A stretch of 64,000 bases of DNA, taken from assembly GCA_003054655.1 (NCBI GenBank), contig QAYZ01000011.1, positions 1 through 64,000 of the forward strand, given 5' to 3'. Positions 33,259 through 42,372 of this stretch are shown piece by piece. Position numbers and translations under genes: made by a program. The stretch is from Spartobacteria bacterium LR76 (GTDB lineage Bacteria; Verrucomicrobiota; Verrucomicrobiia; Chthoniobacterales; Terrimicrobiaceae). Positions within the stretch are counted from its first letter, which is position 1; each line of letters starts with the position of its first letter. Below the pieces are notes generated by a model. The model was not told the origin of the DNA and made no database searches. It saw only the letters and a list, made by a program, of their open reading frames with translations.

Positions 33259-34230
33259 CTAGAGGATTTTCAAGCGGGATAGGTCCTGTGAATCCACGAG
33301 CCCGATGGCGCGGCCACCTTCGTCGACCACCACGAGGTCGTCGATCTTGTGCTTTTGCAGGATATTGAGCACCTCGGCGGCGAGGCGGTCGGCTCCGATG
33401 GTGATGGGGCGGCGGGTCATGTAGTCTCCCACGGGCTGGCTGCCGATGTCGGGGTGAGCCGAGAAATGCCGGGCGAAATCCCCGTGGGTGAAGATGCCGA
33501 GGAGGATGCCCTCCTCGTCCGCAATGACGGCGGCACCGGTGCGGCGGGAGTTCATCACCTTGATCACCTCGATGACGGGAGTGTCGAGCGAGACGACGGC
33601 AAGCTGGTCGGCCTCGCGCATGATCTGGCGCACCTTGAGCAGGAGCGAGCGACCGAGGGAACCGCCGGGGTGGAAGCGGGCGAAATCCTCCTTTTCAAAC
33701 CCGCGGGCCTCGAGCAGCGCCATGGCGAGGGCGTCGCCGAGGACGAGCATCGCGGTGGTGCTGGAGGTGGGGGCGAGATTGAGCGGGCAGGCCTCCTGGG
33801 AAACCTGGGCGTCGAGCACGCAATCGGCCGCCTTGGCCAGCGTCGAGGACAGGCCGCCGGTGAGGGCGATGATCTTCACGTCGAAGCGCGCCAGGGCGGG
33901 CAGGACGTTGAGGAGTTCGTCCGTCTCGCCGCTGTAGCTCAGGGCGATGATGATGTCGCCGTCGGTGACGACGCCGAGGTCGCCGTGGAGGGCGTTGAGG
34001 GAATTCAGCACGACAGCCGGGGTGCCTGTGCTGGTGAGCGTGGCGGCGATTTTTTCCCCGATGTGGCCGCTCTTGCCCACACCCACGACGACGACCTTGT
34101 GGCGATTGTCGGCGGCGGCGCGCACGAGTTCCACGGCCTCATTGAAACTGCTGTTGAGGCGGTCGGCCATGGCTTTGATTTCAGCAAGCTCGATCTCTAC
34201 GACTTTTCGAGCACGGACAAGATGATCCAT
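33259..34230 (-). CDS. kdsD: arabinose-5-phosphate isomerase, KdsD/KpsF type
   Basis: The 323-aa product has an N-terminal SIS domain (VVVVGVGKSGHIGEKIAATL, ALSYSGETDELL) and two C-terminal CBS domains (from about residue 210). The segment NALHGDLGVVTDGDI has the family HGDLG motif. The enzyme makes D-arabinose 5-phosphate for Kdo, needed in the lipopolysaccharide core. It is the first gene of an operon with efp. Length matches the family. Confidence 0.95.
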   Translation of the reverse strand: MDHLVRARKVVEIELAEIKAMADRLNSSFNEAVELVRAAADNRHKVVVVGVGKSGHIGEKIAATLTSTGTPAVVLNSLNALHGDLGVVTDGDIIIALSYSGETDELLNVLPALARFDVKIIALTGGLSSTLAKAADCVLDAQVSQEACPLNLAPTSSTTAMLVLGDALAMALLEARGFEKEDFARFHPGGSLGRSLLLKVRQIMREADQLAVVSLDTPVIEVIKVMNSRRTGAAVIADEEGILLGIFTHGDFARHFSAHPDIGSQPVGDYMTRRPITIGADRLAAEVLNILQKHKIDDLVVVDEGGRAIGLVDSQDLSRLKIL

Positions 34231-34287
34231 GCCGCATTGTGGAGTTTCCGGGCGGACGATTCAAGGGGAGAACCCCAAGGCAGGATT

Positions 34288-34363
34288 GGAACAGAAGGAA
34301 GCGAAGGAAACAAAGGGGAAGACAAAAAGGCAATCAACAGAAGGACGCAAAGAACGCAAAGGG
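34288..34363 (+). repeat. AAG-rich dispersed repeat, copy 2
   Basis: The copy begins GGAACAGAAGGAAGCGAAGG, continues AAACAAAGGGGAAGACAAAA and ends with ACAGAAGGACGCAAAGAACG followed by CAAAGG. It matches the reverse complement of copy 3 (34501-34577) nearly base for base apart from a few changes. Confidence 0.8.
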
Positions 34364-34500
34364 GAGGCTTCGCGGATAGATGGTGCGTGTTTTTACCGGG
34401 GAGGCGCCGCACGAAAGGAGGTTTCGTTGGTATCCCCTTTTTTTGGAAAGGAGACTCGGCGGCGGATGGGGATCATTCTGAAAGAGAGCCATTGCGGCAG

Positions 34501-34577
34501 TCCTTTGTGTCCTTTGCGTCCTTCTGTAAAAACTTCTTCTGTCTTGCCCTGTGTTTCCTTCGCTTCCTTCTGTTCCG
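34501..34577 (-). repeat. AAG-rich dispersed repeat, copy 3, inverted
   Basis: Read on the minus strand it begins GGAACAGAAGGAAGCGAAGG and continues AAACACAGGGCAAGACAGAA, then TTTTTACAGAAGGACGCAAA followed by GGACACAAAGG. Copies 2 and 3 form a long imperfect inverted repeat around 34364-34500. Confidence 0.8.
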
Positions 34578-34632
34578 ATTTGTCTTCGGATGCGGTCTTG
34601 CCGGGGGCGGAATACGATACTAGAGTAAAAAT

Positions 34633-34932
34633 ATGCGCAAGATTCTCACATCGCTGTTCCTGGCGGCCTCGCTTGCGCCGCTGGTGGCCCAGGACTTTTC
34701 CGCGGAGAAGCCCAAGGACGCCCGGTATCAGACGACTCCCATCGTGATCCAGCAGGGTCCGTCGATCGAGGGCATCGTGGCCGATATTTTTAACAACAAG
34801 AAGCCCTGGCAGATGATCAATCCGGCTGCTCCGGCGAAGTACGGATCGGGCCAGAAGTTCGTTTCCAAGGACTTCGGACCGGGCACGCCCTATCATTCCA
34901 CGGGGGTCGTTGTCGCCGGTGTCGAGTGGTAA
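34633..34932 (+). CDS. small secreted protein
   Basis: A 99-aa protein with a signal peptide (MRKILTSLFLAASLAPLVAQ, cleavage near VAQ-D). The mature part of about 80 residues has GPSIEGIVADIFNNKKPWQM and ends STGVVVAGVEW. No motif is recognised. Its 3' end overlaps the start of the glycosyltransferase gene, so the two are probably transcribed together. Confidence 0.65.
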   Translation: MRKILTSLFLAASLAPLVAQDFSAEKPKDARYQTTPIVIQQGPSIEGIVADIFNNKKPWQMINPAAPAKYGSGQKFVSKDFGPGTPYHSTGVVVAGVEW

Positions 34933-36064
34933 ACGGCCGGGGGTCGGGCTCTTTTGCGCGACCTTCCTGAAGCCGGAGATGCTGCACATCTACCGGCACG
35001 TCACCGGTTTACGGGAGTTCCGCCCCGTCGTACTGACTCAGAAGACGGAGGGCGATTGGATGGCCGAGACGGTCGAGGTGATCCCGCGGTCATCATTCCG
35101 GTTTCTCGGGCGATTTTTTGAGAAGCGCACCGGCAGGCCGTGGCAGATTTCACCCGGCGAGGTGCAGGCCTTTTGCGCGGCCCTCGATCGGCACGATTGC
35201 GAATTGCTTCACGTGTTTTTTGGCAACGTGGCGGTGCATATGTTGCCGCTCTTTCGCAAGCTGAAGATCCCCTTCGTGGTGTCCTTCCATGGGTCGGACG
35301 TGGCGGGTTCGATGGCGTCGCCGGAGTATACCGAGACGCTGGCGGAGATTTTTGACCGGGCGGCCTTCGTGCCGTGCCGGAGCGAGCAGCTCGCCCATGC
35401 CGTGCACAAGCTCGGCAGCCCGCAGGACAAGCTGCGCATCATGCGCACGATCGTGCCGGAGTTTGCCGGGATCGTACGGCCGCATCCGCCCTCGGACGGA
35501 ACCTGGCGGCTGGTGCAGGCGGCGCGGCTGGTGCGCAAAAAGGGCATTCCTACCACGCTGCGGGCCTTTGCCGAGTTTACGCTGGCGCACCCCTTTTCCA
35601 CCCTGACCATTGCGGGGGAGGGGCCGCTGGAAAACGAACTCCGCGCCCTGGCGAGCGAGCTGAATATCGAGGATCGCGTCGAGTTTGCGGGCTTTCTCGA
35701 CCAGGAGTCGTTGCATGGACTCTTTGCAGGATCGCACTTTTTTCTCCAGCCGAGCGAAACCGCCGGCGGCGATGTCGAGGGCGTGCCCAATGCGATGCTC
35801 GAGGCCATGGCGATCGGGCTGCCCGTTTTCGCCACGCGTCACGGGGGCATCCCGGAGGTGGTCACCGAGGGACGGGAAGGCCTGCTCGTCGAGGAGGGAG
35901 ACCACGCCGGACTCGCCCAGGTCATGTTGCGTGTGGCGGGTGATCCGGCGCTGTACGAGGAGCTTTCCCGGCACGCCTCGCAGACGATCCATGAGCGATT
36001 TTCGCCGGCCCGGCAGGTCGCGGCCATTGAAGCGATGTACCGGGAGGTCATCGCAACACCCTAG
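34919..36064 (+). CDS. glycosyltransferase family 4 (GT-B)
   Basis: The product is 381 aa from the GTG at 34919; a TTG at 34910 would add three residues. The N-terminal domain includes VVSFHGSDVAGS. The C-terminal donor-binding domain has RLVQAARLVRKKGIPTTLRA, then LTIAGEGPLENELRALA, then FLQPSETAGGDVEGVPNAML followed by EAMAIGLPVFATRHGGIPE, the E-x7-E motif of retaining GT4 enzymes. It probably transfers a sugar in envelope or exopolysaccharide synthesis. Substrate unknown. Confidence 0.92.
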   Translation: MSSGKRPGVGLFCATFLKPEMLHIYRHVTGLREFRPVVLTQKTEGDWMAETVEVIPRSSFRFLGRFFEKRTGRPWQISPGEVQAFCAALDRHDCELLHVFFGNVAVHMLPLFRKLKIPFVVSFHGSDVAGSMASPEYTETLAEIFDRAAFVPCRSEQLAHAVHKLGSPQDKLRIMRTIVPEFAGIVRPHPPSDGTWRLVQAARLVRKKGIPTTLRAFAEFTLAHPFSTLTIAGEGPLENELRALASELNIEDRVEFAGFLDQESLHGLFAGSHFFLQPSETAGGDVEGVPNAMLEAMAIGLPVFATRHGGIPEVVTEGREGLLVEEGDHAGLAQVMLRVAGDPALYEELSRHASQTIHERFSPARQVAAIEAMYREVIATP

Positions 36065-36139
36065 GGGCTTTCCCCGAGGCGAAATTCGGGTGAAAAAGTG
36101 CGAGACTGTTGGCGAAAAGCCGATTAGTTACTGCCGCGC

Positions 36140-36754
36140 ATGAGCATCGAAATTCTCTTTGAACAGAATCGTCGCTGGGCAGCTCAGATGATCGAGGAGG
36201 AGCCGGATTTCTTCTCCAAACTGGTCGACGTGCAAAACCCGAAGTATTTGTGGATCGGGTGTTCCGACAGCCGCGTGCCGGCCAATGAAATTCTCGGACT
36301 CAAGCCGGGCGAGGTTTTTGTGCATCGCAACGTGGCGAACCTCGTCAACCACACCGATTTCAACTGCCTCTCCGTGCTCCAGTACGCCGTCGATGTGCTC
36401 AAGGTCGAGCATGTGATGGTGGTCGGTCACTACGGCTGCGGCGGTGTGCGCGCGGCCCTGCTGGACCAGGAGTTTGGCCTTATCGACAACTGGCTGCGCC
36501 ATGTGCGCTCCATCTACCGCCGCCAGCCCGAGCGCTTCGCAGGTCTGGATCAGGTGGAAAAGGAGGACATGCTCTGTGAGCTGAACGCCATCGACCAGGC
36601 CCGCCACGTGGAGGAAACCACCATCGTGCAGAGCGCCCTTCGTCGCGGCCAGAAGCTGAGCATTCACGCCTGGTGCTACCGCCTGAACAGCGGCCTCATC
36701 AACAATCTCGAGTACAAGCCCTCGCTTCCTCCCGCCCTGCCTCCGCAGGACTGA
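36140..36754 (+). CDS. can: beta-class carbonic anhydrase
   Basis: The 204-aa product interconverts CO2 and bicarbonate in the cytosol. Zinc ligands are C41, H97 and C100 in WIGCSDSRVPANE and VVGHYGCGGV; the D43-R45 dyad is present. Length and motif spacing match beta-CA of the E. coli Can type. It is monocistronic. Confidence 0.96.
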   Translation: MSIEILFEQNRRWAAQMIEEEPDFFSKLVDVQNPKYLWIGCSDSRVPANEILGLKPGEVFVHRNVANLVNHTDFNCLSVLQYAVDVLKVEHVMVVGHYGCGGVRAALLDQEFGLIDNWLRHVRSIYRRQPERFAGLDQVEKEDMLCELNAIDQARHVEETTIVQSALRRGQKLSIHAWCYRLNSGLINNLEYKPSLPPALPPQD

Positions 36755-36813
36755 GGAGACCAGAGACCATTTTGACGTCGTTCCCAGGGGCGAAGGGGGG
36801 GCGGCGTCGCGAG

Positions 36814-37418
36814 TTATTCCTGGTATTTCGCCAGCGTATTGCGCAGGTCGATCATGCTCTGCTGGCTGACAACGATGAGCCCGCGCTCGGGGCTGGCCTC
36901 ATCGAGAATGGGACGGGATGGCGGATGCTTTATGATCCGAAGATCGCAGCGCGAAGGGCGGACTCCCGCGGCTTTTTCAGGAGGGCGCCCGCTTCCGGGA
37001 ATTTTGCACCCGGACGGCTTTTCTGCCGCGCCCTCATGTCGTCGAGGATGGGGGTGATGTCATCGCGGGTCGGAGTGAGCACCAGCGGCGGCTGGTCTCT
37101 GTCCTTCTCATCCCACAGGACTAGGTAGACGTGATCGAAGGATTTCTGCGCCTGCCGGACGAGATCGAACCGCGAGCTGAGAAAACGGCGAGAGCTTTCC
37201 GAGAAGATGATCGGAGTCTTACGGCCCAGGCGGGGAGCGTTCGTCGCGAGCCACTGTTGGAAGTTATATACGGAGATGAAATCGCCTCCGAGCTGCATAG
37301 TGTTACCAACGGTCGTAATGTAGACAGGCTGCACGGCTGGCGGCTCTTTTGCCACCAGAGAAAACACGGCGATGCCGGGCAGGCAGAGCAGAGCAAAGGC
37401 GAGGGGAGTCCTAAGCAT
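36814..37418 (-). pseudogene. secreted protein gene with probable frameshift
   Basis: From 37418 the frame codes a signal peptide (TPLAFALLCLPGIAVFSLVA) and a 162-aa product ending at 36930 with RAAIFGS. Just beyond, another frame continues with natural sequence HPPSRPILDEASPERGLIVV and then SQQSMIDLRNTLAKYQE to a stop at 36814. The join needs a single-base shift near 36930-36945. The complete product would be about 200 aa. The family is unknown. Either a sequencing error or a recent mutation is possible. Confidence 0.6.
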
Positions 37419-37480
37419 TGTGATCAGCTTATTCTTTCAGGGAGTGTGGGGCAATAGCCTTTTCTCCAGAGAGCTGGCAT

Positions 37481-37978
37481 TCACGAGGCGGAAATCGTGC
37501 GGCTCAGCGCGGCGGCGAACTCGCCGGGGCGGTCGGGGGAGACGACGATCTTGCGTTTGGGGAAGGTCAATACGACGGCCTTGCTGCTGTCGGTGAAGTA
37601 GGCGCGGTAGCGACCGAGTTTCGGGGAGCTGAAGGTGCCGGTGAAGGAGTAGAACCCGCCGGTGCCAAACATGCGGTAGCTGCCGTCGATGAGGGACGAG
37701 TCGGCAATGGCGGATTGCAGGTCATCAAGCGGGATGCGGGTCTTCCACCCAATGCGGTGGATGAAGAGCGTGCCGCCGTCGATGGTGTAGCCGCGCACGG
37801 CGAAGGGAATGCAGCCGAGGGTGAACGCGACGAGGATGAGGGAAAGAACCGGCTGCCGGGCGAGTCCGCCTGTGGCCAACAGCAGGGCGAGGCTCAGGGT
37901 TACGAAAGTGCAGATGATGGAGAGCGCGACCAGCATGCGGCCCCAGGGAGCGTGAAAGAAGATGCCTCGGCTGCTCAT
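37481..37978 (-). CDS. membrane protein with bacterial PH-like domain
   Basis: The 165-aa product has two helices (near residues 15-37 and 42-60) and then a domain of about 100 residues with short beta strands (GYTIDGGTLFIHRIGWKTR, then IPLDDLQSAIADSS). The layout helix-helix-PH, with a YxIxxxxLxxxxxxxxxxIPLxDI pattern, is typical of bPH_2 membrane proteins. Function unknown. Confidence 0.75.
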   Translation of the reverse strand: MSSRGIFFHAPWGRMLVALSIICTFVTLSLALLLATGGLARQPVLSLILVAFTLGCIPFAVRGYTIDGGTLFIHRIGWKTRIPLDDLQSAIADSSLIDGSYRMFGTGGFYSFTGTFSSPKLGRYRAYFTDSSKAVVLTFPKRKIVVSPDRPGEFAAALSRTISAS

Positions 37979-38245
37979 CGGATTAATCCTGCCTGTTTTC
38001 TGACTTCAGAGGCAATGATGGAACGTTTTTGCGAGAAGAGCATAATAAATTTCGCAGGGCAATTTTTGTGAGATGCGGGAATCCGGTCCCGTGTCGCGGA
38101 ATGAGGGCGGTGGCCCGGGAAGGCTGGAAAATACAGGCCTGACGGGCGTTTTGCTCTGTTGCGAACCAGGGACCTCCGGGGAATTTCTTTGCGTCGTTTA
38201 CGGCCATTTCTAGAATGGGCCGACGATGCCAATGGGCATTTTGCG

Positions 38246-39730
38246 ATGCCTAACGTCCTTCTCCTTTATCCTGAAATCCCGGACACGTTCTGGAGTTTTC
38301 GCCACGCGCTGAAGTTTGTCTCGAGGAAGTCGGCGTTTCCTCCCCTCGGTTTGCTGACGGTGGCCTCCCTGCTGCCCTCCCACTGGCGGAAGCGGATGAT
38401 CGATCTGAATGTGGCGGATCTGCGGGACACCGATCTGGACTGGGCGGATTACGCGCTGATCAGCGGGATGACGGTGCAGCGCAGCTCCTCGCGCCAGTTG
38501 ATCGCGCGCTGCAAGGCGGCGGGGCTGAAGGTCGTGGCGGGAGGGCCGCTGTTCAGCACGGAGGCGGAGAGCTTTCCCGAGGTGGATCATCTTATTCTCG
38601 ACGAGGCGGAGATCACGCTGCCGCGTTTCCTGGCCGATTTGGAAAACGGTACGCCACAGCGGGTTTACAGCGCGAATGGGGAGTTTGCCGACATTCGCAC
38701 GACGCCGGTTCCGATGTGGGAGCTGGCAGACCTGAGGAAATACGCCTCCATGAGCCTGCAATACTCACGGGGGTGTCCGTTTCAGTGCGAGTTTTGCAAT
38801 GTCACGGCGCTCTTCGGCCACCGCCCGCGCACGAAGTCGCCCGCGCAGGTGATCGAGGAGCTGAACCTGCTGCGCAGCCTTGGCTGGCGGGGCAAGGTCT
38901 TCTTCGTCGATGACAACCTCATCGGCAACAAGAGCCATCTTTCCCGCGAACTGCTGCCCGCCTTGATCGAATGGCAGAAGAACGGGGGCGGGATGCCGTT
39001 TTACACCGAGGCTTCCATCAACATCGCCGACGACGTGCCGCTGATGGAAAAGATGCGGCAGGCGGGATTTGAGTCCGTCTTCATCGGCATCGAGACGCCG
39101 AACCCGGAGGCGCTGGAGGAGTGCAACAAGAAGCAGAACACGAGCCGCGACCTGATCAGCGACGTGAAGCGTATCCAGCGCGCGGGGCTGGAGGTGCAGG
39201 CGGGGTTCATCGTGGGTTTCGACAACGACACTCCGACGATCTTTCAGCGCCAGATCGATTTCATCCAGAAGAGCGGCATCGTCGTGGCGATGGTCGGGCT
39301 TTTGCAAGCCATCCCGGGGACGCGGCTGTACAAGCGGCTGCAGGAGTCCCAGCGCCTCCTCGGCGAGATCACGGGCGACAATGGGGATGGCACGACGAAC
39401 ATCCAGACCACGATGGACTGGCCGACGCTGCGCGACGGCTATCGCCGGATCGTCGAGACGATTTACTCACCGGGAAATTACTATCGGCGCGTCACGACCT
39501 TCCTGCGGGAATACCGGGCTCCGGAAATCCGCGAGCGGCTCGAGTCGCGGCACATTGCCGCGGCGTTCCGTGCGTTTTATTCCCTGGGCATTCTCGGCCC
39601 GGAGCGCGTGCACTTCTGGCGGCTGATGGTGTGGACGATCGTCAATCGTCCGGAGCTGCTGCCGCACGCGATCACGCTTTCCGTCTTCGGGTTTCACTTC
39701 CGGGTCAGCGCGTTGGCGGCCCGGGAGTAA
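38246..39730 (+). CDS. B12-binding radical SAM protein (DUF4070 type)
   Basis: The 494-aa product has an N-terminal cobalamin-binding-like domain (MPNVLLLYPEIPDTFWSF to about residue 140) and a radical SAM core with the cluster motif C-x3-C-x2-C in YSRGCPFQCEFCN. The core continues with FFVDDNLIGN and FIGIETPNPEALEECNKKQN. The C-terminal DUF4070 region has the NxxxxMDxPTLxxGYxxI pattern. Such enzymes perform methylations or other radical chemistry; hopanoid methylase HpnP is a relative. Product unknown. The ATG at 38246 is followed at once by the first strand. Confidence 0.9.
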   Translation: MPNVLLLYPEIPDTFWSFRHALKFVSRKSAFPPLGLLTVASLLPSHWRKRMIDLNVADLRDTDLDWADYALISGMTVQRSSSRQLIARCKAAGLKVVAGGPLFSTEAESFPEVDHLILDEAEITLPRFLADLENGTPQRVYSANGEFADIRTTPVPMWELADLRKYASMSLQYSRGCPFQCEFCNVTALFGHRPRTKSPAQVIEELNLLRSLGWRGKVFFVDDNLIGNKSHLSRELLPALIEWQKNGGGMPFYTEASINIADDVPLMEKMRQAGFESVFIGIETPNPEALEECNKKQNTSRDLISDVKRIQRAGLEVQAGFIVGFDNDTPTIFQRQIDFIQKSGIVVAMVGLLQAIPGTRLYKRLQESQRLLGEITGDNGDGTTNIQTTMDWPTLRDGYRRIVETIYSPGNYYRRVTTFLREYRAPEIRERLESRHIAAAFRAFYSLGILGPERVHFWRLMVWTIVNRPELLPHAITLSVFGFHFRVSALAARE

Positions 39731-39766
39731 AAAAAGGCGGCCCGGGCATTCGCTGCCAGAGCCGCC
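39729..39766 (-). terminator. rho-independent terminator of the cydAB operon
   Basis: On the minus strand the stem GGCGGC / GCCGCC closes a loop and is followed by seven T residues. It lies right after the cydB stop codon and abuts the stop codon of the convergent radical SAM gene. Confidence 0.75.
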
Positions 39767-39787
39767 GATTGAGAGAGAGGGAGTCGC

Positions 39788-40804
39788 CTAGTAGCTGTGG
39801 CCGGTGAGGCGGGTCTTGCCGCGGAAGATCCAGTAGATGCAGGCGGTGTAGGCCAGCACGATGGGAACGCCGATGAGGGCGATGATGAGCATGATGCCGA
39901 GCGTCTTCTCGGTCGAGGCGGCGTTGTAGATGGTGAGGCTGTTTTCCGGATTGGGATTGGAGTACACCATGTACGGGAACGAGGTCGCGCCAAAGGTGGC
40001 CATCATCGCGATCATGCCGAGGCAGGAGGAGAGAAAGGCGTTGAAGCGGCGGCCCTTGTGCATTTCGCGCGGGATGTTCATCACGATGAGCACGCCGACG
40101 AGGACGATGGCGAGGATCCACGGGCGGGACTGCACGGTCTTGAGCACATGCGGCACGTAGACGAGAGTGAGCATGTTGAGCACGACGTAGGCGGTGATGA
40201 AGAGGCCGATGAGACGGGGAATCCAGCCGACGATGATGTCGTGGAGTTCGCCGTCGTTTTTCATCGCGAGGTAGATCGCGCCGTGCATGACGAAGAGGAG
40301 CACGGTGGTGATGCCGACGACGAGGGCGTAGGGATTGAGGAGGCTGAGAAAGGTGCCGGCGTACTCGTGATCGGGAGTGAGCGGGAGGCCGATGACCATG
40401 TTGCCCATGGCGACGCCGATGAGGAGGGCGGAGACGAAGCTGCCAAGCGAGAAGGCGACGTCCCAGAGCTTGCGCCACCAGCCCCACGGTTCCTTGCTGC
40501 GAAACTCGATGGCGACCGCTCGGAAGATGAGCGCGCAGAGCAGGAGCATGAAGGCGAGGTACAGGCCGGAGAAGACGGTCGCATACGCCTCGGGAAAGGC
40601 GGCAAAGAGCGCGCCGCCCCCGGTGACGAGCCACACCTCGTTGCCATCCCACACGGGGCCGATGGAGTTCAGGAGGAGGCGGCGATGCTCGTCCTTTTTG
40701 ACGAAGAGATGGAGCGTGCCGACGCCGAGATCGAAGCCGTCAAGCACGGCGTAACCCGTGAGCAGGACTCCGACGAGGATGTACCAGACGATGTTCAGGT
40801 CCAT
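39788..40804 (-). CDS. cydB: cytochrome bd oxidase subunit II
   Basis: The 338-aa membrane protein begins MDLNIVWYILVGVLLTGYAV and carries GPVWDGNEVWLVTGGGALFAA, the CydB family signature. Eight to nine helices are predicted. It supports heme d binding in the high-affinity quinol oxidase. It follows cydA with a 4-base gap. No small cydX-like gene is seen. Confidence 0.97.
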   Translation of the reverse strand: MDLNIVWYILVGVLLTGYAVLDGFDLGVGTLHLFVKKDEHRRLLLNSIGPVWDGNEVWLVTGGGALFAAFPEAYATVFSGLYLAFMLLLCALIFRAVAIEFRSKEPWGWWRKLWDVAFSLGSFVSALLIGVAMGNMVIGLPLTPDHEYAGTFLSLLNPYALVVGITTVLLFVMHGAIYLAMKNDGELHDIIVGWIPRLIGLFITAYVVLNMLTLVYVPHVLKTVQSRPWILAIVLVGVLIVMNIPREMHKGRRFNAFLSSCLGMIAMMATFGATSFPYMVYSNPNPENSLTIYNAASTEKTLGIMLIIALIGVPIVLAYTACIYWIFRGKTRLTGHSY

Positions 40805-40808
40805 AATG

Positions 40809-42323
40809 TTAAGCTCTTGCTTCCTTGGTTCGGATGATGGCTTTCCAGTTTTCCGGCATTTCGGTGTCCTCGTCGAGATGCTCCGGGCCGTGCTGGATCT
40901 TGCGCGTCAACAGGAAGATGAAGACGAGGAAAAGCAGCAGGTAGACCAGGGTAAACATGATGAGCGAAGCCACGATGTGGTTGGCTGTTACGACTTTGGA
41001 CAGGGCCTCGGAGGTCTTGAGCAGCTCGTAGACGATCCAGGGCTGGCGGCCGATTTCGGCGGTGAACCAGCCTGCCTGGTTGGCGATCTGCGGGCCGAGC
41101 ACGCTGAGGACGAGCACCCAGAGGAAGGCCCGGGTGAGCTTGCTCTCGGTCTGGAAGAGGCGTCCGCTCCAGAGCAGGAAGAGCGCGATGACCACGATCA
41201 CCAGCAGGGCGACGCCGATGCTGATCATGATGTGGTAAAACTGGAAGGTCGCGGGGACCGGCGGCCAGTAGGACCGGCGGATTTTCGTGATCTCCTCGGC
41301 AGAGGCATTGGGATACCGGGCCTTGAGGAAATCGTCGCTCGGGATGTTGTGCAGGCCGGTGACGGTGGCATTCACATCCTCGTAGCTGAGGAAGCTCAGG
41401 AGGCCGGGGATTTTCAGGCCCTGGACGGTCTCCTTGACGGGATCGACCCAGCCGATGACGGTCATCGGGGTGCGGGCCTCGGTCTGGTAGACGCCCTCGA
41501 GGGCGGCGAACTTGGCGGGCTGGTTCTTGAGGACGCCCTTGGCGGTGAAGTCGCCGCTGACCATCTGGAGGAGGGTGGCGACGGTGCCGACGATGAGGCC
41601 GACCTTCATCGAGGCCTTGGCAAAGTCGAGGTGGCGTTTGCGGAGCAGGTAAAACGCGCTGATGCTGATGACGAGGAAGGCTCCGGCCATCCAGGCGCCG
41701 AGGACGACGTGGATGAGGCGGTCAACGGAAGAGGGGTTGAAGACCATGGCCCAGAAGTCGTCGATGACGGCGCGGACCGTGCCGAGATCGGCGGGAGTAA
41801 GGACATGCTCGGGAGGCAGGCGCACGGCCTGGCCGTTCACGGTGGTCTCGAGGTGATACCCGGCGGGGGTTTGCATCCAGGAGTTGGCGACGACGATCCA
41901 GATGGCGCTGAAGTGCGCCCCGAAGCAGACCATGCAGGTGGCGAAGAAATGGAGCTTGGGTCCGACCTTGTTCCAGCCGAAAAGGAGGATGGCGAGGAAG
42001 CCGCTCTCGAGGAAGAAGGCAAAGATGCCTTCGGCGGCGAGGGCGCTGCCAAAGATGTCGCCGACGAAGCGCGAGTAGGTCGCCCAGTTTGTGCCAAACT
42101 CAAACTCCATCACGATGCCAGTGGCGACGCCGATGGCAAAGGTGAGGGCAAAGACGCGCGTCCAGTAGCGCGCCATGTTGTGATAGAGGGGGTTGCCGGT
42201 CTTGAGCCAGATGGCCTCCATCACCACGAGAACGATACCCAGGCCGATGCTGAGCGGGGGGTAGATGTAATGAAACGCTGCGGTGAAGGCAAACTGGACC
42301 CTGGCGAGTATCTCTGCGTCCAT
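40809..42323 (-). CDS. cydA: cytochrome bd oxidase subunit I
   Basis: The 504-aa quinol oxidase subunit has an N-terminal [20 protein letters not shown] with the heme ligand His19-type residue in AFHY, and the C-terminal motif [12 protein letters not shown] that bears the quinol-site residues. The Q-loop is about as short as in cyanobacterial or Bacillus-type CydA. The enzyme reduces oxygen at low pressure without proton pumping. It forms an operon with cydB. Confidence 0.98.
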   Translation of the reverse strand: MDAEILARVQFAFTAAFHYIYPPLSIGLGIVLVVMEAIWLKTGNPLYHNMARYWTRVFALTFAIGVATGIVMEFEFGTNWATYSRFVGDIFGSALAAEGIFAFFLESGFLAILLFGWNKVGPKLHFFATCMVCFGAHFSAIWIVVANSWMQTPAGYHLETTVNGQAVRLPPEHVLTPADLGTVRAVIDDFWAMVFNPSSVDRLIHVVLGAWMAGAFLVISISAFYLLRKRHLDFAKASMKVGLIVGTVATLLQMVSGDFTAKGVLKNQPAKFAALEGVYQTEARTPMTVIGWVDPVKETVQGLKIPGLLSFLSYEDVNATVTGLHNIPSDDFLKARYPNASAEEITKIRRSYWPPVPATFQFYHIMISIGVALLVIVVIALFLLWSGRLFQTESKLTRAFLWVLVLSVLGPQIANQAGWFTAEIGRQPWIVYELLKTSEALSKVVTANHIVASLIMFTLVYLLLFLVFIFLLTRKIQHGPEHLDEDTEMPENWKAIIRTKEARA

Positions 42324-42372
42324 GATGAGGACGTAATACTATGCGGTCACGCGGATTGTCTATTAGAATATC

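Larger units (their letters stand above)
34231..34632. other. 402-bp intergenic region with an inverted pair of dispersed repeats
   Basis: The region between kdsD and the small secreted gene contains two copies of the same AAG-rich repeat in opposite orientation, separated by about 140 bases. No gene is visible. Confidence 0.6.

Noticed and set aside
34288-34577. The AAG-rich repeat pair considered as a CRISPR array
   Set aside because: There are only two copies, inverted and not regularly spaced, with no cas genes.
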